A stretch of 64,000 nucleotides of DNA from Aradus depressus (GCA_963662175.1 OY759227.1:9394501-9458500); one strand, 5' to 3'; counted from the stretch's first letter, positions 45,289 to 56,825 are shown. Made by a program: numbers and translations. Notes: generated by a model not told the origin, from the letters alone.

Positions 45289-45480
45289 GTGGTAAGAAGG
45301 AAGAAAGGTACTGAGGGGAAGTATCCCGGAGAACTCCAACCACAAAAGAAATGGAGAACACGACGATTATTAGCTAAAACACTTGGAATCCAGAAGAGAG
45401 GAGAGGACGTGGCCGCAATTTCGACAACCCATACTCAACTTACCACGTTGGAAACATCATTTCACCAACAGGCACAATAG
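45289..45480 (+). CDS. 63-aa ORF inside the A LTR (also 49281, 53273, 57265, 61258)
   Basis: A basic, Lys/Arg/Gln-rich ORF present in every LTR copy (MVRRKKGTEGKYPGEL...). The same DNA block occurs in both A2 LTRs, where a CGA codon is TGA, so the reading frame is not kept there. It may be a chance ORF in a conserved 5' leader rather than a protein gene. A splice-donor-like CTGTGGTAAGAAG lies at its start. Confidence 0.25.
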   Translation: MVRRKKGTEGKYPGELQPQKKWRTRRLLAKTLGIQKRGEDVAAISTTHTQLTTLETSFHQQAQ

Positions 45481-45743
45481 AAGAAAAGAGAGATGTCCCG
45501 CAGGTTTAGTTAAATGTTGTGTAAACAAAAAAAATTTCATGTGTGTAAAAATGTGTCACTAACCCTTTCTTTTATAAAAGAAAATTTTATATTCAAAAAT
45601 ATATTTTTTGAACCTCAAATATAACTGTAACAACTTATTTTTTTTGTATAGTTTTTTTTTATTAATAACCAGGTCATCTTAGAGTATAATTATATATAAA
45701 TTTAAAATATTAATGTAACCGAGTTAATAACGAACGTTACAAA

Positions 45744-45794
45744 TGTCGGTTCGAACAGGGACTTGAAACATTAAATTTTTATATGGCGCCCGAA
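45744..45794 (+). promoter_or_regulatory. Split tRNA-Lys-like primer-binding region (unit 1; repeated in units 2-4)
   Basis: Two nt after the LTR, TGTCGGTTCGAACAGGGACT starts a stretch in which CGAACAGGGACTTGAA matches the inner part of a tRNA-Lys(UUU)-type PBS. 16 nt after that stretch, TGGCGCCCGAA (45784-45794) matches its first 11 nt. A normal PBS would join both pieces directly after the LTR. Confidence 0.5.
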
Positions 45795-45882
45795 AAGAAA
45801 TAATAAAAAGACCTTATATGTAATTTTGTAAAAATATTTGTAAAAATTAATTTCAAAACTGTGTAAAAAGTTAGCGTCCAAA

Positions 45883-46698
45883 ATGGCCGACTATAATAGA
45901 GGTTCTCAGAGAACGAATCCGAACAATAATGGCGGACAAAATAGAGTAACTTTTTCTCTTCAGCCGGAGAGTGAGACGAATCTGAGTTTAAAAACAATGA
46001 TGGAAATGGTAATAAAAAATATGAACGCAAATCATTCGGAAATAATTTTAAAATTCGAGCAACAATCAAAAAATTTTAATGAAATGAACTCAAAAATTGA
46101 TGAATTAAAGGAGGATGTAAGCGTAAAATTTGAAAATATAAAAAAATATTTAAACAAACGTTTCGATGAAGTAAATAATGAGATTGATAAATTTAGTGAT
46201 CAAAGTTTAGAAATGAATCATAAATGTGAACAATTAAATAATATGATTGTAGATAGACAGGAAAATGGAGAAATAAAGGAAAATAATGAAACACAGAAGA
46301 AAATAAAATTCAATAAGAAGATAGACAAATTTAAATTTATTAAAACCATAATAGCTAATGGTATTGTTATAAAGAAGCATAATAATAAGATAGAGAAACT
46401 AAAAGAACATAAGATAAACAAAATTAAAAGTTATCGAAGAATTGAATATCGAAAAGTAAATGTTATTAAATATAAAAGTAAACATAACAATAACAAGAGT
46501 AAAAAACTTAAGTGCAAACATAATTTCAGTAATAATAATAATAAAAATAAGTTTAAAAATAGTAAAACATTATACCTAGGTCAAAGGCAGGAACAGAAAG
46601 ACAGAAAAATAATTATAAATAACAATCATAAATATCGGAGAAAAGATAATCGTAAACTAAATTATAAATATAAAAGAAAGAAAATAATAAGTGTTTAA
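45883..46698 (+). CDS. 271-aa coiled-coil/basic protein, array unit 1
   Basis: ATG in the context GCGTCCAAAATGGCCGA, identical to that of A1. Residues 1-35 are polar (MADYNRGSQRTNPNNNGGQ). Residues ~35-125 form a predicted coiled coil (KIDELKEDVSVKFENIKKYL, EVNNEIDKF). Residues ~130-271 are highly basic and Asn-rich and end in KYRRKDNRKLNYKYKRKK, shared with the longer A1 protein. The A protein is shorter than A1 because much of the N-terminal coiled coil differs. No enzymatic motif is present. A Gag-like or RNA-binding role is inferred from shape only; an antisense 96-aa ORF overlaps the start region and is regarded as a shadow. Confidence 0.72.
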   Translation: MADYNRGSQRTNPNNNGGQNRVTFSLQPESETNLSLKTMMEMVIKNMNANHSEIILKFEQQSKNFNEMNSKIDELKEDVSVKFENIKKYLNKRFDEVNNEIDKFSDQSLEMNHKCEQLNNMIVDRQENGEIKENNETQKKIKFNKKIDKFKFIKTIIANGIVIKKHNNKIEKLKEHKINKIKSYRRIEYRKVNVIKYKSKHNNNKSKKLKCKHNFSNNNNKNKFKNSKTLYLGQRQEQKDRKIIINNNHKYRRKDNRKLNYKYKRKKIISV

Positions 46699-47669
46699 CC
46701 GATGAAATTTTGGATATTAAAAATTGCTTGTATAGGATTATGATCTGGAACTATAAAATGTAAACATTAAAATTAATAAAAAAAAAAAAAATAAACATAG
46801 AAAGTATCAGTCAATATGTTAAATTTTGTCGAAATGAATAATTGCAAAATAAAAGGATATAATTAAGTGATGGAAAAATGTACCTGAGTTAGTTTGCGTG
46901 TAAAATTTGAGTTAATAAAAATCAATAAAAAAGTAATGTAAACAAAGAAGTTGTCACTCGAGATGTAAATAGGGTCTAATTAATAAATAATTGAAAGTAA
47001 AGAATAAATTAAACTAAAGTTAGAAATAAAAATATGGAGCGTAGTTAACATGATATGTCAACCAAGTCTAGATTGAGGAGACGAACTGATGAATAGATAA
47101 AGGATAAGACAGCTATTTAGAGTCTGTTATGATAAACAACTGATATTTGTAAACAGTCCAACAAATGTCAATATTGGGTGTGTGTATTTTATTTTATGGT
47201 ATGTCTTGTTATTTTTTTTTAATATGATGTATGCTATTTTGTTGTATTAGAGTGGTTGTATTATAAAATAGGTAATAATGACCAATTTTGGGTCTGAGAC
47301 TGATTAAGAATATGATAGTGGGTGATGTTCTGTCATAGAATAAAAAAAAATTATAATAATTAAATTAGATGTAAATAATGTTTAGTTTACTCTGCACTCT
47401 GAACAGAAAATTTATTATTTTTAAATGTTTTTAAATAAAAACATATTTATTTATTGGAATATTATATGTATGGTGGTTATTTTATGGGAAATTTTATAAT
47501 AAGGGTTAGTATCGATGTGAACTATTTTATGATATATTTATGCATGCGTTTTTTTTTTATGGTATTGGTGATAAAAATAAAAATATTTATAATAATAAAA
47601 AAAAAAAAATATTAGTTTAAAGGGTTTGTTATTGTTATTAAACCGTAATTGTCAACAACGTGGGCCCTG

Positions 47670-47800
47670 TTGATTTAAGGAGTTTGGCGTCCTTACGGAA
47701 ACGAGCTATATTAACCCACAAATGGTTTTTGAGAGCGATAATCGCTAGTAGTCTCAGAATATAAGTGATGAAATTAGAACATCCACATGGATGCATAGAT
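47670..47800 (+). ncRNA. Conserved three-hairpin segment, array unit 1
   Basis: TAAGGA-GTTTGGCG-TCCTTA (47676-47695), AGCGATAATCGCT (~47734-47746) and CATCC-ACAT-GGATG (~47780-47793). The same order and spacing occur in A1 and A2. Copies in units 2-4 lie near 51662-51792, 55654-55784 and 59645-59775. Confidence 0.55.
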
Positions 47801-48832
47801 TACAAACGTCATAAAATTTCAATCATAACCTTGTAAGTAATTCCGTATAATAATATAATTAAAAAAAAAAAAATTGTAAGTGAAACGGGGAAAATGTTAT
47901 AAGAATATTTTTTTTAAGAATATCATCTTGAAAGCATTATATAAAAAATTAGTGCAGTAAATCAATAGGGAAATTAAGTCGAAATAGGGTAAATAAAAGT
48001 AGTAAAAAATTAAAGGATGTTAGGGATAGGATGTTATTAATAATGGAATATTAAAGAAAAAGAAAGATATTATTAATGAAGGAAGTAAATAAGAAAAAGA
48101 GGAAATATAAGTGGTAGGATGGAGTGTGGTGTAATTTTAATTAAAATGAAGGAATAATGTATGAATATTAAAAATTTAGTGGCATAGCCGACAGTGTAAG
48201 AGAATTTGTGTGAGTATATTTTTTTGAAGTAGGTAAAAATCCAAAGAGATTGGGATGGTTAAAAATTAATACCAAGGAAGATTATCTATTTAATTTTAGA
48301 TTATATTTAGGAGTGTGGGTAAATTGTATGGCAAATTAATGATTAGTGTTGGAATTTTGAATGTAGAATTTGCGTATGGAGAATAGAGTAGTGGTAGATA
48401 GAAGAAATGAGAAGAATAAAGTAATATATTTCAAGAAAATAAAGTAATATAAGAAAGTAAATCTAATATAACATTATGGTAAGACGTAAACAAAATAATT
48501 AAATTAGATTTGTTACCTAATTGTTGTGTAATATTATTAAAGAGAGTTACCTTGAAGAATGTATTCCATAATAGATAAAGAAAATCACATATAAATTCAG
48601 TTTTTAGCTTGAAGCACATTACGATTCGAATTTTATTTTTATCAGTAAATACAACATAGATGTGAAATGACCAGTATAGGTTTGTTGAGGTATGTGTGGA
48701 TGTAATAATAGAAACTGGGTCACCATGTTATCTTGAGTCGCCTAGTTGTACATGTAACCATAAGATTATTGAAATAGTTTGGTACTAAACACTAATGTAA
48801 GCAAATGAATGATATATTTTGATATATTTAGC

Positions 48833-48841
48833 AGAGGGCAA
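48833..48841 (+). promoter_or_regulatory. Polypurine-like tract before array LTR 2
   Basis: AGAGGGCAA directly before the LTR. A similar AGGGGAATGCAA precedes the A2 LTR, so the position is conserved. It is repeated in each unit. Confidence 0.5.
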
Positions 48842-49733
48842 TGTAATGATCCATATTGTCCATTACATGAATAATTAATAAATGGAAAATAAGGGACTTA
48901 GTGCAATCATTTTATTAGACCTAAGGAAGGTTACTGGGGGTTATCAAATCGATTTGTACCAGGGTCGATATAGTATCAAAATAGATCAATTCATGCATTT
49001 CAATTATGTAATAAAATTAAATGATAAGCTAATAATTAGTTAACAATAAATGTAAGCAATTAGGATTGTATACGGGAATATGAAAGTGTTATAAAAAAAC
49101 CCAGATGTTTAGTAGTTTAAAGGCTGTAAAAATTGTGGCCAATGAGAGAGCGGAATCCAAAACGAGAGAGAAGTGGTCTGTCCCCTCGTGGTAGTATATG
49201 AGAGAACTCTGCAGAGAGAGATGGTTCAGTGAAAGTGAGTGTAGTGAATAGTAGAAAATGTCAGTGATTTCTTAAAAGCTGTGGTAAGAAGGAAGAAAGG
49301 TACTGAGGGGAAGTATCCCGGAGAACTCCAACCACAAAAGAAATGGAGAACACGACGATTATTAGCTAAAACACTTGGAATCCAGAAGAGAGGAGAGGAC
49401 GTGGCCGCAATTTCGACAACCCATACTCAACTTACCACGTTGGAAACATCATTTCACCAACAGGCACAATAGAAGAAAAGAGAGATGTCCCGCAGGTTTA
49501 GTTAAATGTTGTGTAAACAAAAAAAATTTCATGTGTGTAAAAATGTGTCACTAACCCTTTCTTTTATAAAAGAAAATTTTATATTCAAAAATATATTTTT
49601 TGAACCTCAAATATAACTGTAACAACTTATTTTTTTTGTATAGTTTTTTTTTATTAATAACCAGGTCATCTTAGAGTATAATTATATATAAATTTAAAAT
49701 ATTAATGTAACCGAGTTAATAACGAACGTTACA
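48842..49733 (+). repeat. Array LTR 2
   Basis: 892 bp. Identical by eye to LTRs 3 and 4 at the diagnostic sites (TCATTTTATTAG, TTATCAAATCG, ACTCTGCAGAG). Confidence 0.9.
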
Positions 49734-49874
49734 AATGTCGGTTCGAACAGGGACTTGAAACATTAAATTTTTATATGGCGCCCGAAAAGAAATAATAAAA
49801 AGACCTTATATGTAATTTTGTAAAAATATTTGTAAAAATTAATTTCAAAACTGTGTAAAAAGTTAGCGTCCAAA

Positions 49875-50690
49875 ATGGCCGACTATAATAGAGGTTCTCA
49901 GAGAACGAATCCGAACAATAATGGCGGACAAAATAGAGTAACTTTTTCTCTTCAGCCGGAGAGTGAGACGAATCTGAGTTTAAAAACAATGATGGAAATG
50001 GTAATAAAAAATATGAACGCAAATCATTCGGAAATAATTTTAAAATTCGAGCAACAATCAAAAAATTTTAATGAAATGAACTCAAAAATTGATGAATTAA
50101 AGGAGGATGTAAGCGTAAAATTTGAAAATATAAAAAAATATTTAAACAAACGTTTCGATGAAGTAAATAATGAGATTGATAAATTTAGTGATCAAAGTTT
50201 AGAAATGAATCATAAATGTGAACAATTAAATAATATGATTGTAGATAGACAGGAAAATGGAGAAATAAAGGAAAATAATGAAACACAGAAGAAAATAAAA
50301 TTCAATAAGAAGATAGACAAATTTAAATTTATTAAAACCATAATAGCTAATGGTATTGTTATAAAGAAGCATAATAATAAGATAGAGAAACTAAAAGAAC
50401 ATAAGATAAACAAAATTAAAAGTTATCGAAGAATTGAATATCGAAAAGTAAATGTTATTAAATATAAAAGTAAACATAACAATAACAAGAGTAAAAAACT
50501 TAAGTGCAAACATAATTTCAGTAATAATAATAATAAAAATAAGTTTAAAAATAGTAAAACATTATACCTAGGTCAAAGGCAGGAACAGAAAGACAGAAAA
50601 ATAATTATAAATAACAATCATAAATATCGGAGAAAAGATAATCGTAAACTAAATTATAAATATAAAAGAAAGAAAATAATAAGTGTTTAA
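49875..50690 (+). CDS. 271-aa coiled-coil/basic protein, array unit 2
   Basis: The protein is identical to that of unit 1, residue for residue. Same start context, coiled coil and basic C-terminus. Intact. Confidence 0.72.
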   Translation: MADYNRGSQRTNPNNNGGQNRVTFSLQPESETNLSLKTMMEMVIKNMNANHSEIILKFEQQSKNFNEMNSKIDELKEDVSVKFENIKKYLNKRFDEVNNEIDKFSDQSLEMNHKCEQLNNMIVDRQENGEIKENNETQKKIKFNKKIDKFKFIKTIIANGIVIKKHNNKIEKLKEHKINKIKSYRRIEYRKVNVIKYKSKHNNNKSKKLKCKHNFSNNNNKNKFKNSKTLYLGQRQEQKDRKIIINNNHKYRRKDNRKLNYKYKRKKIISV

Positions 50691-52833
50691 CCGATGAAAT
50701 TTTGGATATTAAAAATTGCTTGTATAGGATTATGATCTGGAACTATAAAATGTAAACATTAAAATTAATAAAAAAAAAAAAAATAAACATAGAAAGTATC
50801 AGTCAATATGTTAAATTTTGTCGAAATGAATAATTGCAAAATAAAAGGATATAATTAAGTGATGGAAAAATGTACCTGAGTTAGTTTGCGTGTAAAATTT
50901 GAGTTAATAAAAATCAATAAAAAAGTAATGTAAACAAAGAAGTTGTCACTCGAGATGTAAATAGGGTCTAATTAATAAATAATTGAAAGTAAAGAATAAA
51001 TTAAACTAAAGTTAGAAATAAAAATATGGAGCGTAGTTAACATGATATGTCAACCAAGTCTAGATTGAGGAGACGAACTGATGAATAGATAAAGGATAAG
51101 ACAGCTATTTAGAGTCTGTTATGATAAACAACTGATATTTGTAAACAGTCCAACAAATGTCAATATTGGGTGTGTGTATTTTATTTTATGGTATGTCTTG
51201 TTATTTTTTTTTAATATGATGTATGCTATTTTGTTGTATTAGAGTGGTTGTATTATAAAATAGGTAATAATGACCAATTTTGGGTCTGAGACTGATTAAG
51301 AATATGATAGTGGGTGATGTTCTGTCATAGAATAAAAAAAAATTATAATAATTAAATTAGATGTAAATAATGTTTAGTTTACTCTGCACTCTGAACAGAA
51401 AATTTATTATTTTTAAATGTTTTTAAATAAAAACATATTTATTTATTGGAATATTATATGTATGGTGGTTATTTTATGGGAAATTTTATAATAAGGGTTA
51501 GTATCGATGTGAACTATTTTATGATATATTTATGCATGCGTTTTTTTTTTATGGTATTGGTGATAAAAATAAAAATATTTATAATAATAAAAAAAAAAAA
51601 ATATTAGTTTAAAGGGTTTGTTATTGTTATTAAACCGTAATTGTCAACAACGTGGGCCCTGTTGATTTAAGGAGTTTGGCGTCCTTACGGAAACGAGCTA
51701 TATTAACCCACAAATGGTTTTTGAGAGCGATAATCGCTAGTAGTCTCAGAATATAAGTGATGAAATTAGAACATCCACATGGATGCATAGATTACAAACG
51801 TCATAAAATTTCAATCATAACCTTGTAAGTAATTCCGTATAATAATATAATTAAAAAAAAAAAAATTGTAAGTGAAACGGGGAAAATGTTATAAGAATAT
51901 TTTTTTTAAGAATATCATCTTGAAAGCATTATATAAAAAATTAGTGCAGTAAATCAATAGGGAAATTAAGTCGAAATAGGGTAAATAAAAGTAGTAAAAA
52001 ATTAAAGGATGTTAGGGATAGGATGTTATTAATAATGGAATATTAAAGAAAAAGAAAGATATTATTAATGAAGGAAGTAAATAAGAAAAAGAGGAAATAT
52101 AAGTGGTAGGATGGAGTGTGGTGTAATTTTAATTAAAATGAAGGAATAATGTATGAATATTAAAAATTTAGTGGCATAGCCGACAGTGTAAGAGAATTTG
52201 TGTGAGTATATTTTTTTGAAGTAGGTAAAAATCCAAAGAGATTGGGATGGTTAAAAATTAATACCAAGGAAGATTATCTATTTAATTTTAGATTATATTT
52301 AGGAGTGTGGGTAAATTGTATGGCAAATTAATGATTAGTGTTGGAATTTTGAATGTAGAATTTGCGTATGGAGAATAGAGTAGTGGTAGATAGAAGAAAT
52401 GAGAAGAATAAAGTAATATATTTCAAGAAAATAAAGTAATATAAGAAAGTAAATCTAATATAACATTATGGTAAGACGTAAACAAAATAATTAAATTAGA
52501 TTTGTTACCTAATTGTTGTGTAATATTATTAAAGAGAGTTACCTTGAAGAATGTATTCCATAATAGATAAAGAAAATCACATATAAATTCAGTTTTTAGC
52601 TTGAAGCACATTACGATTCGAATTTTATTTTTATCAGTAAATACAACATAGATGTGAAATGACCAGTATAGGTTTGTTGAGGTATGTGTGGATGTAATAA
52701 TAGAAACTGGGTCACCATGTTATCTTGAGTCGCCTAGTTGTACATGTAACCATAAGATTATTGAAATAGTTTGGTACTAAACACTAATGTAAGCAAATGA
52801 ATGATATATTTTGATATATTTAGCAGAGGGCAA

Positions 52834-53725
52834 TGTAATGATCCATATTGTCCATTACATGAATAATTAATAAATGGAAAATAAGGGACTTAGTGCAATC
52901 ATTTTATTAGACCTAAGGAAGGTTACTGGGGGTTATCAAATCGATTTGTACCAGGGTCGATATAGTATCAAAATAGATCAATTCATGCATTTCAATTATG
53001 TAATAAAATTAAATGATAAGCTAATAATTAGTTAACAATAAATGTAAGCAATTAGGATTGTATACGGGAATATGAAAGTGTTATAAAAAAACCCAGATGT
53101 TTAGTAGTTTAAAGGCTGTAAAAATTGTGGCCAATGAGAGAGCGGAATCCAAAACGAGAGAGAAGTGGTCTGTCCCCTCGTGGTAGTATATGAGAGAACT
53201 CTGCAGAGAGAGATGGTTCAGTGAAAGTGAGTGTAGTGAATAGTAGAAAATGTCAGTGATTTCTTAAAAGCTGTGGTAAGAAGGAAGAAAGGTACTGAGG
53301 GGAAGTATCCCGGAGAACTCCAACCACAAAAGAAATGGAGAACACGACGATTATTAGCTAAAACACTTGGAATCCAGAAGAGAGGAGAGGACGTGGCCGC
53401 AATTTCGACAACCCATACTCAACTTACCACGTTGGAAACATCATTTCACCAACAGGCACAATAGAAGAAAAGAGAGATGTCCCGCAGGTTTAGTTAAATG
53501 TTGTGTAAACAAAAAAAATTTCATGTGTGTAAAAATGTGTCACTAACCCTTTCTTTTATAAAAGAAAATTTTATATTCAAAAATATATTTTTTGAACCTC
53601 AAATATAACTGTAACAACTTATTTTTTTTGTATAGTTTTTTTTTATTAATAACCAGGTCATCTTAGAGTATAATTATATATAAATTTAAAATATTAATGT
53701 AACCGAGTTAATAACGAACGTTACA
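52834..53725 (+). repeat. Array LTR 3
   Basis: 892 bp; same as LTR 2 at all diagnostic sites checked. Confidence 0.9.
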
Positions 53726-53866
53726 AATGTCGGTTCGAACAGGGACTTGAAACATTAAATTTTTATATGGCGCCCGAAAAGAAATAATAAAAAGACCTTA
53801 TATGTAATTTTGTAAAAATATTTGTAAAAATTAATTTCAAAACTGTGTAAAAAGTTAGCGTCCAAA

Positions 53867-54682
53867 ATGGCCGACTATAATAGAGGTTCTCAGAGAACGA
53901 ATCCGAACAATAATGGCGGACAAAATAGAGTAACTTTTTCTCTTCAGCCGGAGAGTGAGACGAATCTGAGTTTAAAAACAATGATGGAAATGGTAATAAA
54001 AAATATGAACGCAAATCATTCGGAAATAATTTTAAAATTCGAGCAACAATCAAAAAATTTTAATGAAATGAACTCAAAAATTGATGAATTAAAGGAGGAT
54101 GTAAGCGTAAAATTTGAAAATATAAAAAAATATTTAAACAAACGTTTCGATGAAGTAAATAATGAGATTGATAAATTTAGTGATCAAAGTTTAGAAATGA
54201 ATCATAAATGTGAACAATTAAATAATATGATTGTAGATAGACAGGAAAATGGAGAAATAAAGGAAAATAATGAAACACAGAAGAAAATAAAATTCAATAA
54301 GAAGATAGACAAATTTAAATTTATTAAAACCATAATAGCTAATGGTATTGTTATAAAGAAGCATAATAATAAGATAGAGAAACTAAAAGAACATAAGATA
54401 AACAAAATTAAAAGTTATCGAAGAATTGAATATCGAAAAGTAAATGTTATTAAATATAAAAGTAAACATAACAATAACAAGAGTAAAAAACTTAAGTGCA
54501 AACATAATTTCAGTAATAATAATAATAAAAATAAGTTTAAAAATAGTAAAACATTATACCTAGGTCAAAGGCAGGAACAGAAAGACAGAAAAATAATTAT
54601 AAATAACAATCATAAATATCGGAGAAAAGATAATCGTAAACTAAATTATAAATATAAAAGAAAGAAAATAATAAGTGTTTAA
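53867..54682 (+). CDS. 271-aa coiled-coil/basic protein, array unit 3
   Basis: The protein is identical to that of unit 1. The downstream non-coding region of this unit shares a G-to-T change with unit 4 (near 54838), so units 3 and 4 are closest relatives. Confidence 0.72.
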   Translation: MADYNRGSQRTNPNNNGGQNRVTFSLQPESETNLSLKTMMEMVIKNMNANHSEIILKFEQQSKNFNEMNSKIDELKEDVSVKFENIKKYLNKRFDEVNNEIDKFSDQSLEMNHKCEQLNNMIVDRQENGEIKENNETQKKIKFNKKIDKFKFIKTIIANGIVIKKHNNKIEKLKEHKINKIKSYRRIEYRKVNVIKYKSKHNNNKSKKLKCKHNFSNNNNKNKFKNSKTLYLGQRQEQKDRKIIINNNHKYRRKDNRKLNYKYKRKKIISV

Positions 54683-56825
54683 CCGATGAAATTTTGGATA
54701 TTAAAAATTGCTTGTATAGGATTATGATCTGGAACTATAAAATGTAAACATTAAAATTAATAAAAAAAAAAAAAATAAACATAGAAAGTATCAGTCAATA
54801 TGTTAAATTTTGTCGAAATGAATAATTGCAAAATAAAATGATATAATTAAGTGATGGAAAAATGTACCTGAGTTAGTTTGCGTGTAAAATTTGAGTTAAT
54901 AAAAATCAATAAAAAAGTAATGTAAACAAAGAAGTTGTCACTCGAGATGTAAATAGGGTCTAATTAATAAATAATTGAAAGTAAAGAATAAATTAAACTA
55001 AAGTTAGAAATAAAAATATGGAGCGTAGTTAACATGATATGTCAACCAAGTCTAGATTGAGGAGACGAACTGATGAATAGATAAAGGATAAGACAGCTAT
55101 TTAGAGTCTGTTATGATAAACAACTGATATTTGTAAACAGTCCAACAAATGTCAATATTGGGTGTGTGTATTTTATTTTATGGTATGTCTTGTTATTTTT
55201 TTTTAATATGATGTATGCTATTTTGTTGTATTAGAGTGGTTGTATTATAAAATAGGTAATAATGACCAATTTTGGGTCTGAGACTGATTAAGAATATGAT
55301 AGTGGGTGATGTTCTGTCATAGAATAAAAAAAAATTATAATAATTAAATTAGATGTAAATAATGTTTAGTTTACTCTGCACTCTGAACAGAAAATTTATT
55401 ATTTTTAAATGTTTTTAAATAAAAACATATTTATTTATTGGAATATTATATGTATGGTGGTTATTTTATGGGAAATTTTATAATAAGGGTTAGTATCGAT
55501 GTGAACTATTTTATGATATATTTATGCATGCGTTTTTTTTTTATGGTATTGGTGATAAAAATAAAAATATTTATAATAATAAAAAAAAAAAAATATTAGT
55601 TTAAAGGGTTTGTTATTGTTATTAAACCGTAATTGTCAACAACGTGGGCCCTGTTGATTTAAGGAGTTTGGCGTCCTTACGGAAACGAGCTATATTAACC
55701 CACAAATGGTTTTTGAGAGCGATAATCGCTAGTAGTCTCAGAATATAAGTGATGAAATTAGAACATCCACATGGATGCATAGATTACAAACGTCATAAAA
55801 TTTCAATCATAACCTTGTAAGTAATTCCGTATAATAATATAATTAAAAAAAAAAAAATTGTAAGTGAAACGGGGAAAATGTTATAAGAATATTTTTTTTA
55901 AGAATATCATCTTGAAAGCATTATATAAAAAATTAGTGCAGTAAATCAATAGGGAAATTAAGTCGAAATAGGGTAAATAAAAGTAGTAAAAAATTAAAGG
56001 ATGTTAGGGATAGGATGTTATTAATAATGGAATATTAAAGAAAAAGAAAGATATTATTAATGAAGGAAGTAAATAAGAAAAAGAGGAAATATAAGTGGTA
56101 GGATGGAGTGTGGTGTAATTTTAATTAAAATGAAGGAATAATGTATGAATATTAAAAATTTAGTGGCATAGCCGACAGTGTAAGAGAATTTGTGTGAGTA
56201 TATTTTTTTGAAGTAGGTAAAAATCCAAAGAGATTGGGATGGTTAAAAATTAATACCAAGGAAGATTATCTATTTAATTTTAGATTATATTTAGGAGTGT
56301 GGGTAAATTGTATGGCAAATTAATGATTAGTGTTGGAATTTTGAATGTAGAATTTGCGTATGGAGAATAGAGTAGTGGTAGATAGAAGAAATGAGAAGAA
56401 TAAAGTAATATATTTCAAGAAAATAAAGTAATATAAGAAAGTAAATCTAATATAACATTATGGTAAGACGTAAACAAAATAATTAAATTAGATTTGTTAC
56501 CTAATTGTTGTGTAATATTATTAAAGAGAGTTACCTTGAAGAATGTATTCCATAATAGATAAAGAAAATCACATATAAATTCAGTTTTTAGCTTGAAGCA
56601 CATTACGATTCGAATTTTATTTTTATCAGTAAATACAACATAGATGTGAAATGACCAGTATAGGTTTGTTGAGGTATGTGTGGATGTAATAATAGAAACT
56701 GGGTCACCATGTTATCTTGAGTCGCCTAGTTGTACATGTAACCATAAGATTATTGAAATAGTTTGGTACTAAACACTAATGTAAGCAAATGAATGATATA
56801 TTTTGATATATTTAGCAGAGGGCAA

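Larger units (their letters stand above)
44850..45741 (+). repeat. Array LTR 1
   Basis: 892 bp, TGTAATGATCC...CGTTACA. It differs from LTRs 2-4 at several sites (TCATTTCATTAG, TTATCTAATCG, AAAAAACCCCAG and ACTGTGCAGAG). Confidence 0.9.
46699..48841 (+). other. 3' non-coding region of array unit 1 (same in units 2-4)
   Basis: About 2.14 kb, AT-rich, without a supported ORF. Contains the conserved three-hairpin segment (47670-47800) and ends in the purine-rich AGAGGGCAA before the next LTR. The corresponding spans are 50691-52833, 54683-56825 and 58675-60817. Private base changes occur in units 3 and 4 (e.g. AAAATGATAT instead of AAAAGGATAT near 54838 and 58830). Confidence 0.65.

Noticed and set aside
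45750..45770. tRNA gene suggested by GGTTCGAACAGGGACT
   Set aside because: No cloverleaf arms surround it. It sits at the PBS position and reads as complement of a tRNA 3' part.
45744..45794. Lentivirus-like provirus because of the tRNA-Lys-like PBS
   Set aside because: No pol or env and no retroviral gene order; many LTR retrotransposons use tRNA-Lys primers.
49771..50061. Repeated 96-aa minus-strand ORF (also 45779, 53763, 57755)
   Set aside because: It is antisense to the leader and start of the 271-aa ORF and has no own conservation or motif; a shadow frame.
52423..52611. Repeated 62-aa minus-strand ORF in the array (also 48431, 56415, 60407)
   Set aside because: AT-rich Phe/Leu translation of non-coding sequence with no recognisable content; it is repeated only because the unit is repeated.
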